NCBI RefSeq assembly: GCF_025447595.1
Contig: NZ_JAOEJU010000004.1
Location: forward strand, 62,001 to 126,000
Source of the DNA: Pseudomonas koreensis
Lineage (GTDB): Bacteria; Pseudomonadota; Gammaproteobacteria; Pseudomonadales; Pseudomonadaceae
Reading direction: 5' to 3'
Length of the DNA: 64,000 nt
Part shown: positions 17,514 through 25,393 of the stretch, piece by piece
Layout of the letters: the number at the start of each line of letters is the position of its first letter
Numbering within the stretch: position 1 is the stretch's first letter
Program-made: the position numbers and the translations under genes
The notes under the pieces: model-generated
What the model was told of the DNA's origin: nothing
The model's database searches: none
The model's input: only the letters and a program-made list of their open reading frames with translations

Positions 17514-17666
17514 TCATATCCGACCGAGTAACAGCAGCACCAACAGTACCACCAGCACCACACCGATAATGCCCGAAGGGCCATAACCCCAACTTCTGGA
17601 GTGCGGGAAGACCGGCAGACCACCGATCAGCAACAGGATCAGGATAATGATAAGAATTGTGCCCAT
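17514..17666 (-). CDS. DUF3309-type small membrane protein (50 aa)
   Basis: A 50-aa frame read on the minus strand from ATG at 17666 to TGA at 17514. It encodes a first hydrophobic helix (ILIIILILLLIGGLPVF), a short turn with HSRSWGYGPSG, and a second hydrophobic helix (IIGVVLVVLLVLLLLG). This two-helix layout with the central GYGPSG is that of the DUF3309 family found in many proteobacteria. AAGGAA lies 7 bases before the start. The function is unknown. It converges on the LtaS-like gene through the bidirectional terminator. Confidence 0.88.
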   Translation of the reverse strand: MGTILIIILILLLIGGLPVFPHSRSWGYGPSGIIGVVLVVLLVLLLLGRI

Positions 17667-17928
17667 GTCTATTTCCTTGTTGATAGTGTCTGAGAAGTCT
17701 TGGTGTTCAAGGGCCGCTGGAAGTTGAATTAAACCCGGCCGGCTTATAAATTCCGACTGGCGCCAGTGAAAGAAAATTCAATGTTTTTTTAATGTATTTG
17801 GATCACGCTCTTATTTCCTTTGATGCCGTGGTTTGCCCTCGCCATTCAGCAATCTGATGGAGCGTGGGTCGCTGCGGATCCTTCGCTACACTCCGCGCAT
17901 CTTCCCCGGAACAACAAGGCTGTCTGCT

Positions 17929-18744
17929 ATGCAAAATCGCATGATGATCACTGGTGCGGGCTCTGGCTTGGGTCGCGAAATCGCGCTGCGCTGGGCGCGT
18001 GAGGGCTGGCAACTGGCTTTGTCGGACGTCAGCGAGCCCGGCTTGCAAGAGACCCTGAAGCTCGTTCGCGAGGCTGGCGGCGACGGCTTCGTCCAGCGCT
18101 GCGACGTGCGCGATTACAGCCAGCTCACCGCATTCGCCCAGGCCTGCGAAGAGAAGTTCGGCGGCATCGACATCATCGTCAATAACGCCGGTGTGGCCTC
18201 GGGTGGGTTTTTCAGCGAGCTGTCGCTGGAAGACTGGGACTGGCAGATCGCGATCAACCTGATGGGCGTGGTCAAGGGCTGCAAGGCGTTCCTGCCGTTG
18301 CTGGAGCAAAGCAAAGGCAAGATCATCAACATCGCCTCGATGGCCGCGCTGATGCAAGGCCCGGCGATGAGCAACTACAACGTGGCCAAGGCCGGTGTAG
18401 TGGCGCTGTCCGAAAGCCTGTTGATCGAACTGGCGCAGCAGGAAGTCGGTGTTCATGTGGTCTGCCCGTCGTTCTTTCAGACCAATCTGCTGGATTCTTT
18501 CCGTGGCCCGACGCCGGCGATGAAAGCCCAGGTCGGCAAGTTGCTGGAAAGCTCGCCGATCACCGCCAGCGATATTGCCGACTACATCTACAAGCAAGTC
18601 GCGGCTGGCGAGTTCATGATCCTGCCCCACGAACAAGGGCGTATGGCCTGGGCGATCAAGCAGAAGGACCCGCAGTTGCTTTACAACGAAATGACCGCAA
18701 TGGCTGAAAAGATGCGCGCCAAAGCCAGACAAAACAACGGCTGA
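17929..18744 (+). CDS. Short-chain dehydrogenase/reductase
   Basis: A 271-aa classical SDR. It has the cofactor motif TGAGSGLG, the NNAG strand motif (IVNNAGVASGG), a serine in the INIASMAA strand and the catalytic YNVAKAG (YxxxK). The ATG at 17929 follows ACAAGG; an upstream in-frame extension to 17833 has no family-like sequence. The C-terminal part (AGEFMILPHEQGRMAWAIKQ) resembles the SDRs that Pseudomonas genomes annotate only as SDR family oxidoreductases. Substrate unknown. Confidence 0.88.
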   Translation: MQNRMMITGAGSGLGREIALRWAREGWQLALSDVSEPGLQETLKLVREAGGDGFVQRCDVRDYSQLTAFAQACEEKFGGIDIIVNNAGVASGGFFSELSLEDWDWQIAINLMGVVKGCKAFLPLLEQSKGKIINIASMAALMQGPAMSNYNVAKAGVVALSESLLIELAQQEVGVHVVCPSFFQTNLLDSFRGPTPAMKAQVGKLLESSPITASDIADYIYKQVAAGEFMILPHEQGRMAWAIKQKDPQLLYNEMTAMAEKMRAKARQNNG

Positions 18745-18808
18745 ACTTGCCCGGGGTTCGCCGCATCGTTAGGGTGGCCGCAACAGTCACCCTGACGAGA
18801 TGTTTTAC

Positions 18809-19141
18809 ATGCTCAACTACCTGTGGTTTTTCCTCGCCGCGCTGTTCGAAATCGCCGGCTGTTTTGCGTTCTGGATGTGGTTGCGCCAAGGCAAGAGCGC
18901 CTTGTGGGTGATTCCGGCACTGCTCAGCCTGACTTTATTTGCACTGCTGTTGACGCGTGTCGAAGCTGTCTACGCCGGTCGCGCCTATGCCGCTTACGGC
19001 GGTATTTACATCATTGCATCGATAGGTTGGCTGGCGGTTGTCGAACGCATCCGCCCGCTGGGATCTGACTGGCTTGGCGTCGCACTGTGTGTGATCGGTG
19101 CGAGCGTGATTCTGTTCGGGCCACGCTTCAGCGCCACCTGA
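18809..19141 (+). CDS. YnfA/UPF0060-family membrane protein
   Basis: A 110-aa protein with four transmembrane helices, resembling a short SMR-type transporter: [59 protein letters not shown] and [16 protein letters not shown]. The start at 18809 gives the usual family length; a second ATG at 18800 would add three residues. Often annotated as UPF0060; transport function is unproven. Confidence 0.9.
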   Translation: MLNYLWFFLAALFEIAGCFAFWMWLRQGKSALWVIPALLSLTLFALLLTRVEAVYAGRAYAAYGGIYIIASIGWLAVVERIRPLGSDWLGVALCVIGASVILFGPRFSAT

Positions 19142-19277
19142 AACGCCGATTTGCAGGAAATGTCCGACGGCTTTGTCGCGGGGGCGCGTAGGGTATGACT
19201 GATTTGCCCGACGCACATTGTAGGGCGTCCGAAAGCCGCGCATCTTCAAGGCTCGCAAACCTTGAAAGGACACCCCC

Positions 19278-19463
19278 ATGCTCGTACTCAGCCGTGTCGT
19301 CGGTGAACAGATTTCCATCGGCGACAACATCACTTTGCGGGTTCTGTCGGTCAACGGCTCCAGCGTACGGTTCGGCGTCGAGGCGCCGGAGCAAGTCGAC
19401 GTGCACCGTGCCGAGGTCTACCAGCGGATCCAGCGCAAGCAGGTCAACAGCAAGGGCCGCTGA
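19278..19463 (+). CDS. csrA: CsrA/Rsm-family RNA-binding protein, divergent paralogue
   Basis: A 61-aa protein with the CsrA fold. It opens [10 protein letters not shown] (canonical MLILTRRVGE) and has [11 protein letters not shown] near the end, retaining the RNA-contacting Arg of that motif. Compared with canonical RsmA the N-terminus has Thr5 to Ser and Arg7 to Val, and the core reads [20 protein letters not shown]. It is therefore a secondary Rsm paralogue and not the main RsmA. CsrA proteins bind GGA motifs in leaders and block translation. GAAAGGA lies upstream of the ATG. Confidence 0.85.
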   Translation: MLVLSRVVGEQISIGDNITLRVLSVNGSSVRFGVEAPEQVDVHRAEVYQRIQRKQVNSKGR

Positions 19464-19468
19464 TCTTC

Positions 19469-19696
19469 TCAGTCGAACAGGTGCTTGGGCACATCGTGCT
19501 TGAGCATCAACTGGCATTGCTCGCTTTCCGGATCGAAGACGATCATTGCCTGGCCTTTGGTCAGCGCCTGGCGAACCCGCAACACGCGGGTTTCCAGTGG
19601 CGTATCGTCACCGTTGTCGGTACCGTCGCGGGTGACGAAATCCTCGATCAGGCGGGTGAGGGTGTCGACTTCAAGCGCGTCGTAGGGAATCAGCAT
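19469..19696 (-). CDS. YheU/UPF0270-family protein
   Basis: A 75-aa protein (MLIPYDALEVDTLTRLIEDF ... MLKHDVPKHLFD), matching in length and sequence the small UPF0270/YheU proteins of gamma-proteobacteria. The start at 19696 is the family start; the frame opens two codons earlier at a GTG. It is convergent with the CsrA gene, with 5 bases between stops. Function unknown. Confidence 0.9.
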   Translation of the reverse strand: MLIPYDALEVDTLTRLIEDFVTRDGTDNGDDTPLETRVLRVRQALTKGQAMIVFDPESEQCQLMLKHDVPKHLFD

Positions 19697-19755
19697 GGGC
19701 ACCTCGGCTAAATCAATGTCGGGATGCTACGGCGAATGACCGCCGAGGGCCAGAC

Positions 19756-20946
19756 TCAACTGTCCGAGCGTTGTCCCACCAGGCTATCCACCGACGGCAC
19801 ACGGGTGTCGCTCTCCATCTGCGTTTCGTGCTCGATCTGATGACTGAAGCGATCGAGTGAGCCGGTGGCCGGTTGCGCGTCGCTGGCAAACACCGGGGGA
19901 CTCAGAATGTATGCGCCCAGCAGGCGACTGAGTGCAGCCAGACTGTCGATGTGCGTGCGTTCGTAGCCGTGGGTCGCATCGCAACCGAAGGCGAGCAGGG
20001 CGGTGCGAATGTCATGCCCGGCGGTGACCGCGGAATGGGCATCGCTGAAGTAATAGCGGAACAGGTCGCGCCGCACCGGCAACTCATGCTCACCCGCCAG
20101 CCGCAACAGATGTCGCGAAAGATGATAGTCGTAGGGGCCACCCGAATCCTGCATCGCCACACTCACCGCATGTTCGCTGGAGTGCTGACCTGGTGCGACC
20201 GGGGCGATGTCGATGCCGACGAATTCGCTGACGTCCCAAGGCAACGCGGCCGCCGCGCCGCTGCCGGTTTCCTCGGTGATGGTGAACAGCGGATGGCAGT
20301 CGATCATCAACTCCTGACCGCTGTCGACGATGGCTTTCAGCGCTGCCAGCAGTGCCGCGACACCGGCCTTGTCATCCAGATGACGAGCACTGATGTGTCC
20401 GCTTTCAGTGAACTCCGGGAGCGGGTCGAAGGCCACCACATCGCCAACACTGATGCCCAGCGAATCGCAATCGGCGCGGGTCGCGCAGTAGGCGTCCAGA
20501 CGCAGCTCGACGTGATCCCAGCTGATCGGCATCTCGTCCACGGCGGTGTTGAAAGCATGCCCGGACGCCATCAACGGCAACACGCTGCCGCGGATCACGC
20601 CGTTGTCGGTGAACAGGCTGACGCGGCTGCCTTCGGCGAACCGGCTCGACCAGCAGCCAACGGGCGCCAGGGTCAGGCGCCCGTTGTCTTTCACCGCGCG
20701 TACGGCGGCGCCGATGGTGTCCAGGTGCGCCGAGACTGCACGGTCGGGGCTGTTTTTCTTGCCCTTGAGGGTGGCGCGGATGGTGCCGCGACGGGTCATC
20801 TCGAAGGGAATGCCGAGTTCTTCCAGACGCTCGGCGACGTAACGCACGATGGTGTCGGTGAATCCGGTGGGGCTGGGAATGGCGAGCATTTCCAGCAGGA
20901 CTTTCTGCAGGTAGTTCAGATCCGGTTCGGGAATGTTCGTTGTCAT
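19756..20946 (-). CDS. M42-type metallopeptidase of the NAGGN osmoprotectant cluster
   Basis: A 396-aa cytoplasmic metal-dependent aminopeptidase-like protein. Metal and catalytic residues are visible: AHLDTIGAAV (His), ARHLDDKAGVAALL (bridging Asp), ITEETGSGAA (Glu pair), GIDIAPVAPG and YYFSDAHSAV. The ATG at 20946 is preceded by AGGAG; the open frame extends to 21183 but through the REPIN. It lies downstream of ngg and asnO on the same strand, where genomes carrying this pathway usually encode an osmoprotectant NAGGN system M42 peptidase. It is probably involved in turnover or recycling of the dipeptide; the reaction is inferred. Confidence 0.9.
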   Translation of the reverse strand: MTTNIPEPDLNYLQKVLLEMLAIPSPTGFTDTIVRYVAERLEELGIPFEMTRRGTIRATLKGKKNSPDRAVSAHLDTIGAAVRAVKDNGRLTLAPVGCWSSRFAEGSRVSLFTDNGVIRGSVLPLMASGHAFNTAVDEMPISWDHVELRLDAYCATRADCDSLGISVGDVVAFDPLPEFTESGHISARHLDDKAGVAALLAALKAIVDSGQELMIDCHPLFTITEETGSGAAAALPWDVSEFVGIDIAPVAPGQHSSEHAVSVAMQDSGGPYDYHLSRHLLRLAGEHELPVRRDLFRYYFSDAHSAVTAGHDIRTALLAFGCDATHGYERTHIDSLAALSRLLGAYILSPPVFASDAQPATGSLDRFSHQIEHETQMESDTRVPSVDSLVGQRSDS

Positions 20947-21015
20947 GGAAACTCCTGATGAGTTGGGCGCATCGATGGTTTCGATGAGGGAAATTTGTGG
21001 TGTCTGGTTCGGCCT

Positions 21016-21080
21016 CTTCGCGAGCAAGCTCGCTCCCACATAAGCAGCGAGAACCTGTGGGAGCGAGCTTGCTCGCGAAG
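21016..21080. repeat. REP doublet (REPIN) inside the NAGGN cluster
   Basis: Inverted copies at 21017-21040 and 21056-21079, 24 bases each, with a 15-base spacer, the tightest of the five. It separates ngg from the M42 peptidase gene and could stabilise the upstream mRNA or reduce read-through. Confidence 0.9.
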
Positions 21081-21103
21081 GCGTCAATACAGACACCGGG
21101 TGA

Positions 21104-22852
21104 TCAAGAGACCGCCGGCTGACTGTGCGGAAACAACAGATCGACAAACCGCTCCGCCGTCGGTTGGGGCTCATGGTTGGCAAGACCCGCTCGCTCGTTG
21201 GCTTCGATGAACACGTACGCCGGTTGATCCGCCGCCGGAACCATCAGATCAAGTCCGACCATCGGAATCTCCAGCGCTCGCGCTGCCCGCACGGCTGCCT
21301 CGGCAAGCGTCGGATGCAGGATCGCCGTGACGTCTTCCAGCGTGCCGCCGGTGTGCAGGTTCGCCGTGCGCCGCACGAACAGATGCTCACCGGCCGGCAG
21401 GATACTGCTGTAGTCGTAACCGGCCGCGTGCAGGGTGCGTTGGGTTTCGTGATCCAGGGGGATTTTGCTTTCGCCACTGGTAGCCGCTTGTCGGCGCCGG
21501 CTCTGGGCTTCGATCAGTGCGCCGATGGAGTGATGGCCGTCGCCGACCACTTCTGCCGGCTTTCGGATGGCGGCTGCCACCACCTCGAATCCGATCACCA
21601 GAATCCGCAGGTCGAAGCCTTCGTGGAAGCTTTCGAGCAGCACGCGAGTGTCGAACTGCTTCGCCCCCTCAATGGCCTGTTGCACTTCTTCGATGGTTTG
21701 CAAATCCACCGCAACCCCATGGCCCTGCTCGCCATCCAGTGGTTTGACCACCACCCGCTGGTACTCATCGAGGAAGGCCAGATTGTCATCCGCGTTTCCC
21801 GCCAATTGCTGCGACGGCACATTCAACCCGGCGCTTTTCAACACTTTGTGGGTCAGGCTCTTGTCCTGGCACAGGTTCATGCTGATGGCGCTGGTCAGGT
21901 CGCTCAGGGATTCGCGACAGCGCACCCGGCGTCCGCCATGACTGAGAGTGAAGAGGCCGGCATCGGCGTCATCCACCTGCACGTCGATGCCACGCCGATG
22001 GGCTTCCTCGACGATGATCCGCGCGTAAGGGTTGAACTGCGCCTCTGGCCCCGGGCCGAGGAACAGCGGTTGATTGATGCCGTTCTTGCGCTTGATGGCG
22101 AACGTCGGCAGGTTGCGAAAGCCGAGTTTGGCGTAAAGGTTTTTCGCCAGGCGATTATCGTGCAGTACCGACAGATCGAGGTAGCTCAGGCCGCGGCTCA
22201 TGAAGTGCTCGATGAGATGGCGCACCAGCACTTCGCCGACACCAGGGCGCGAGCACTGCGGATCGACTGCCAGGCACCACAGGCTGCTACCGTTTTCCGG
22301 ATCGTTGTAGGCCTTTTGATGATTGAGTCCCATCACACTGCCAATCACGGCACCGCTGTCTTCGTCCTCGGCGAGCCAGTAAACCGGACCGCCCTGATGA
22401 TGCGGGGTGAGCAGAGTGGCATCGATCGGTAACATGCCGCGCGCCTGATACAGCTGATTGATCGCCTGCCAGTCCGCGTCACTTTGCGCACGACGGATGC
22501 GGAAGCCACGAAATACTCGCGTGGACTGGCGGTAATCGCTGAACCACAGACGCAGGGTGTCGGACGGGTCGAGAAACAGCTGGGTCGGCTCGAGCCCCAG
22601 GATCTGTTGTGGGGCAGCGACATACAAAGCGATATCGCGTTCTCCCGGTTGTTCGTTGAGCAACTCCTGAGCAAGGCTCGCCGGATCGGGAAAGGTGTGG
22701 CCGATCAGCAACCGGCCCCAACCGCAATGCACCACAATCGGCTCGGCGGCCGGCTCGCTGCCGTCCTCGGCCAGACGCGCCTGCAAGCGTTCGTAGGACG
22801 GCGTCTGACCGCGCAGCAGCCGTTGGCTGTAAGCCGTGGCGTGAGGTTTCAT
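21104..22852 (-). CDS. ngg: N-acetylglutaminylglutamine synthetase
   Basis: A 582-aa two-domain enzyme. It has an N-terminal GNAT acetyltransferase domain (about residues 95-290; LAVDPQCSRPGVGEVLVRHL is the acetyl-CoA loop) and a C-terminal ATP-grasp ligase (about 300-575; VVVKPLDGEQGHGVAVDL and the VGLDLMVPAA to FIEANERAGL active-site strands). Together they make N-acetylglutaminylglutamine from glutamine units, the precursor of the osmoprotectant amide. It begins 3 bases after asnO stops, so the two are one operon. The asnO/ngg pathway was described by Sagot and co-workers as osmotically induced. Confidence 0.95.
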   Translation of the reverse strand: MKPHATAYSQRLLRGQTPSYERLQARLAEDGSEPAAEPIVVHCGWGRLLIGHTFPDPASLAQELLNEQPGERDIALYVAAPQQILGLEPTQLFLDPSDTLRLWFSDYRQSTRVFRGFRIRRAQSDADWQAINQLYQARGMLPIDATLLTPHHQGGPVYWLAEDEDSGAVIGSVMGLNHQKAYNDPENGSSLWCLAVDPQCSRPGVGEVLVRHLIEHFMSRGLSYLDLSVLHDNRLAKNLYAKLGFRNLPTFAIKRKNGINQPLFLGPGPEAQFNPYARIIVEEAHRRGIDVQVDDADAGLFTLSHGGRRVRCRESLSDLTSAISMNLCQDKSLTHKVLKSAGLNVPSQQLAGNADDNLAFLDEYQRVVVKPLDGEQGHGVAVDLQTIEEVQQAIEGAKQFDTRVLLESFHEGFDLRILVIGFEVVAAAIRKPAEVVGDGHHSIGALIEAQSRRRQAATSGESKIPLDHETQRTLHAAGYDYSSILPAGEHLFVRRTANLHTGGTLEDVTAILHPTLAEAAVRAARALEIPMVGLDLMVPAADQPAYVFIEANERAGLANHEPQPTAERFVDLLFPHSQPAVS

Positions 22853-22855
22853 TGG

Positions 22856-24628
22856 TCAGATTCCTTGTTCACTGAGCCACAGGTTCAGAGCCGCCAGTTG
22901 CCACAGCTTGGAGCCGCGCAGCGGGGTCAACTGGCCTTGTGGATCGGTCAGCAATTTGTCGAGCATGGCCGCGTTGAACAGACCGCGATCCTGACTCGGA
23001 TCGAGCAGCAGTTCACGCACCCAGTTCAGCGTATCGCCCTGCAAATGCTTGAGGCCCGGCACCGGGAAGTAACCTTTCTTGCGGTCGATCACTTCGCTTG
23101 GGATGACCAGCCGCGCGGCTTCTTTCAACACCTGCTTGCCGCCGTCGGGCAGTTTGAATTTGCCCGGAACACGGGCCGACAACTCCACCAGGCGATAGTC
23201 GAGAAACGGCGTACGCGCTTCCAGGCCCCAGGCCATGGTCATGTTGTCGACGCGTTTGACCGGGTCGTCCACCAGCATCACCGTGCTGTCCAGGCGCAGG
23301 GCTTTGTCGACCGCCGCCTCGGCGCCGGGCTGTGCGAAATGTTCCTTCACGAAGTCACCGGCGGCGTCATTGGCGGTCAGCCATTTCGGCTGCACCGTGG
23401 CGGCGTAGTCGTCGTAGCTGCGGTCGAAAAACGCCTCGCGATAGGCCGCATACGGATCGGCTGCGCCGTCGACTTGCGGATACCAGTGATAACCGGCGAA
23501 CAACTCGTCGGCGCCCTGGCCGCTCTGCACAACCTTGCAGTGCCTGGCCACTTCGCGGGACAGCAGATAGAAGGCGATGCAGTCGTGGCTGACCATCGGC
23601 TCGCTCATGGCGCGGAACGCGGCGGGTAATTGCTCGATGATCTCTTTTTCGTCGATGCGCAGTTGATGGTGCTGGGTGCCGTAGTGCTTGGCGATCAGGT
23701 CGGAATACTGAAACTCGTCACCGCGCTCGCCGCCGGCATCCTGGAAACCGATGGAAAAGGTCGACAGGTTCTCCACGCCGACTTCGCGCAGCAGGCCCAC
23801 CAGCATGCTCGAATCGACGCCGCCGGAAAGCAGCACACCGACATCCACCGCCGCCCGTTGGCGAATCGCCACGGCTTCTCGGGTGCTGTCGAGCACGCGG
23901 TCGCGCCAGTCTTGCAGGGTCAGATTCTTCTCGTCGTCGTGTGGGCCGTAGGGCAGGGTCCACCAGGTTTTCTGCTCGGTGGTGCCGTCCGCTTCAATGC
24001 GCATCCAGCTCGCTGGCGGCAGCTTTTCGATGCCGGCCAGCAAGGTGCGCGGCGCAGGCACCACGGCGTGGAAATTCAGGTAATGGTTGAGCGCCACCGG
24101 ATCGAGGATCGGGTTGATGTCACCGCCCTTGAGCAGCGCCGGCAGGGCCGAGGCAAAACGCAAACGCTGGCCGGTGCGCGACAGGTACAGCGGCTTCACA
24201 CCGAGACGGTCGCGGGCAATGAACAGACGCTGGGCATCGCGCTCCCAGATGGCGAAGGCGAACATGCCGTTGAGTTTAGGCAGCAGCGCTTCGCCCCAGG
24301 CGTGATAACCCTTGAGCAGCACTTCAGTGTCGCCGCCGGAATAGAACGCGTAACCGAGCGCTTCGAGTTCCGCGCGCAGTTCCGGGAAGTTGTAGATCGC
24401 GCCATTGAAGGCCAGGGACAGGCCCAGTTGGCTGTCGATCATCGGCTGCGCCGAGCCGTCCGACAGGTCCATGATTTTCAGGCGTCGATGGCCCAGGGCA
24501 ATCGGCCCCTGGGCATGAAAGCCCCACGCGTCGGGGCCGCGAGGGGCCAGGTGATGGGTGATTCGCTCGATGGCTGCAAGGTCTGCAGGTTGTTGATCAA
24601 AACGTAACTCGCCAGCTAATCCGCACAT
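22856..24628 (-). CDS. asnO: N-acetylglutaminylglutamine amidotransferase (asparagine-synthetase-like)
   Basis: A 590-aa enzyme with an N-terminal class II glutaminase domain (MCGLAG; Cys2 is the nucleophile) and a C-terminal asparagine-synthetase domain with the PP-loop VLLSGGVDSSMLVGL. It amidates N-acetylglutaminylglutamine to the compatible solute NAGGN, using glutamine and ATP. It is first in the asnO-ngg operon. The leader holds a stem that would sequester its Shine-Dalgarno sequence (see the leader entry), a possible translational control consistent with osmotic regulation. Confidence 0.95.
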   Translation of the reverse strand: MCGLAGELRFDQQPADLAAIERITHHLAPRGPDAWGFHAQGPIALGHRRLKIMDLSDGSAQPMIDSQLGLSLAFNGAIYNFPELRAELEALGYAFYSGGDTEVLLKGYHAWGEALLPKLNGMFAFAIWERDAQRLFIARDRLGVKPLYLSRTGQRLRFASALPALLKGGDINPILDPVALNHYLNFHAVVPAPRTLLAGIEKLPPASWMRIEADGTTEQKTWWTLPYGPHDDEKNLTLQDWRDRVLDSTREAVAIRQRAAVDVGVLLSGGVDSSMLVGLLREVGVENLSTFSIGFQDAGGERGDEFQYSDLIAKHYGTQHHQLRIDEKEIIEQLPAAFRAMSEPMVSHDCIAFYLLSREVARHCKVVQSGQGADELFAGYHWYPQVDGAADPYAAYREAFFDRSYDDYAATVQPKWLTANDAAGDFVKEHFAQPGAEAAVDKALRLDSTVMLVDDPVKRVDNMTMAWGLEARTPFLDYRLVELSARVPGKFKLPDGGKQVLKEAARLVIPSEVIDRKKGYFPVPGLKHLQGDTLNWVRELLLDPSQDRGLFNAAMLDKLLTDPQGQLTPLRGSKLWQLAALNLWLSEQGI

Positions 24629-24742
24629 AAAGTCCTTACCGGTTTTTCCGTTGGGGAAGGTGTAGCCGTACCGCGCCGAAATGGGCGGTACTCAGAAACT
24701 GACCCCGGTAAGGATGTGGGAGTTTTAGATCGATCAGTTATA
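24629..24742 (-). promoter_or_regulatory. Structured asnO leader masking the Shine-Dalgarno sequence, with candidate -10
   Basis: The plus strand has a perfect 10-base inverted repeat: TCCTTACCGG (24633-24642) and CCGGTAAGGA (24705-24714). In the asnO mRNA the arm near the gene contains the ribosome site AAGGA, 4 bases before AUG, so pairing would hide it. Between the arms is a second perfect 7-base hairpin, GTACCGC/GCGGTAC (24668-24674 and 24685-24691). A TATAAC on the minus strand (24742-24737) could be the -10, placing the transcript start about 15 bases before the distal arm. The base-pairing is visible; the regulatory role is inference. Confidence 0.6.
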
Positions 24743-24925
24743 TACCCGGCTTCTGAGGCGCTTTAGCCGTATCACACGAGCACGACGGCGGTGCGGTACA
24801 TAGTTATGCGAAACATGGAATTTGCTGCTGGTTTCAGGGGCAGACTGAGCAGTTATTCATGTTTTTCATCCGTGATTTGGCTCGATAGGGTGTTGGCCTG
24901 AAAACGCAATAAAGGACTATTGCCC

Positions 24926-25393
24926 ATGCCAAATGCTCAAACAACCTCGTCAAACCCTCTGAAGCCAAAACAGGTGCTGGCCTATTTACTGGAAGCCACT
25001 GGTGATCTGGAAACTGCCCGGGTGCTGCAAAAAAACTTGCCTCCCCGATTGCTGAACTCCTCGGCCACGACTCTGGCGGCGCTGGATCAGACCGCTCGTG
25101 AGCTGCATGTCATCCAGGCCAAGGTCGAAGTGGATCTGAGTCAACTGAGCCCGCTGCATAACTTTTGCTTCGTCAAGTTGAACAACGCCGTGGCCCTGCG
25201 ATGGCCGGGGGACATTGATGTCGAAAAGGACTTTCTGGAACTGCCCGGAGCCGATTGTGGCTGCGAGCCCGCGACCCCGCCCGGTGGTGGTCCGCCTGTC
25301 ATCGGGCCCGCCAGACTGACGCTGCTGGAGGCCGCGATGCAGAACTTTACGGCAGACGAGGCGTTGGAAAACGGTTTCCCCCAGGCAGTGTGA
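24926..25393 (+). CDS. N-terminal fragment of the frameshifted NEL-type protein
   Basis: A 155-aa frame from ATG 24926 (AAGGA 9 bases upstream; a TTG at 24920 is in frame) to TGA 25391-25393. It encodes the beginning of the large toxin-like protein (MPNAQTTSSNPLKPKQVLAY ...), including the GCEPATPPGGGPP linker. It ends two codons after the frames diverge at the C5 tract, with an artificial-looking tail QAV. On its own it is unlikely to be functional. Confidence 0.7.
   Translation: MPNAQTTSSNPLKPKQVLAYLLEATGDLETARVLQKNLPPRLLNSSATTLAALDQTARELHVIQAKVEVDLSQLSPLHNFCFVKLNNAVALRWPGDIDVEKDFLELPGADCGCEPATPPGGGPPVIGPARLTLLEAAMQNFTADEALENGFPQAV

Noticed and set aside
24629..24925. Possible type III secretion (hrp box) promoter for the NEL-type gene
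   Set aside because: No GGAACC-N15/16-CCACNNA pattern was seen, and no chaperone gene is adjacent.
25255..25389. Earliest possible start (ATG 25255) of the C-terminal NEL-type frame
   Set aside because: The first 45 codons (WLRARDPARWWSAC...) are the wrong frame of the upstream fragment; the real protein sequence resumes after the C5 tract.
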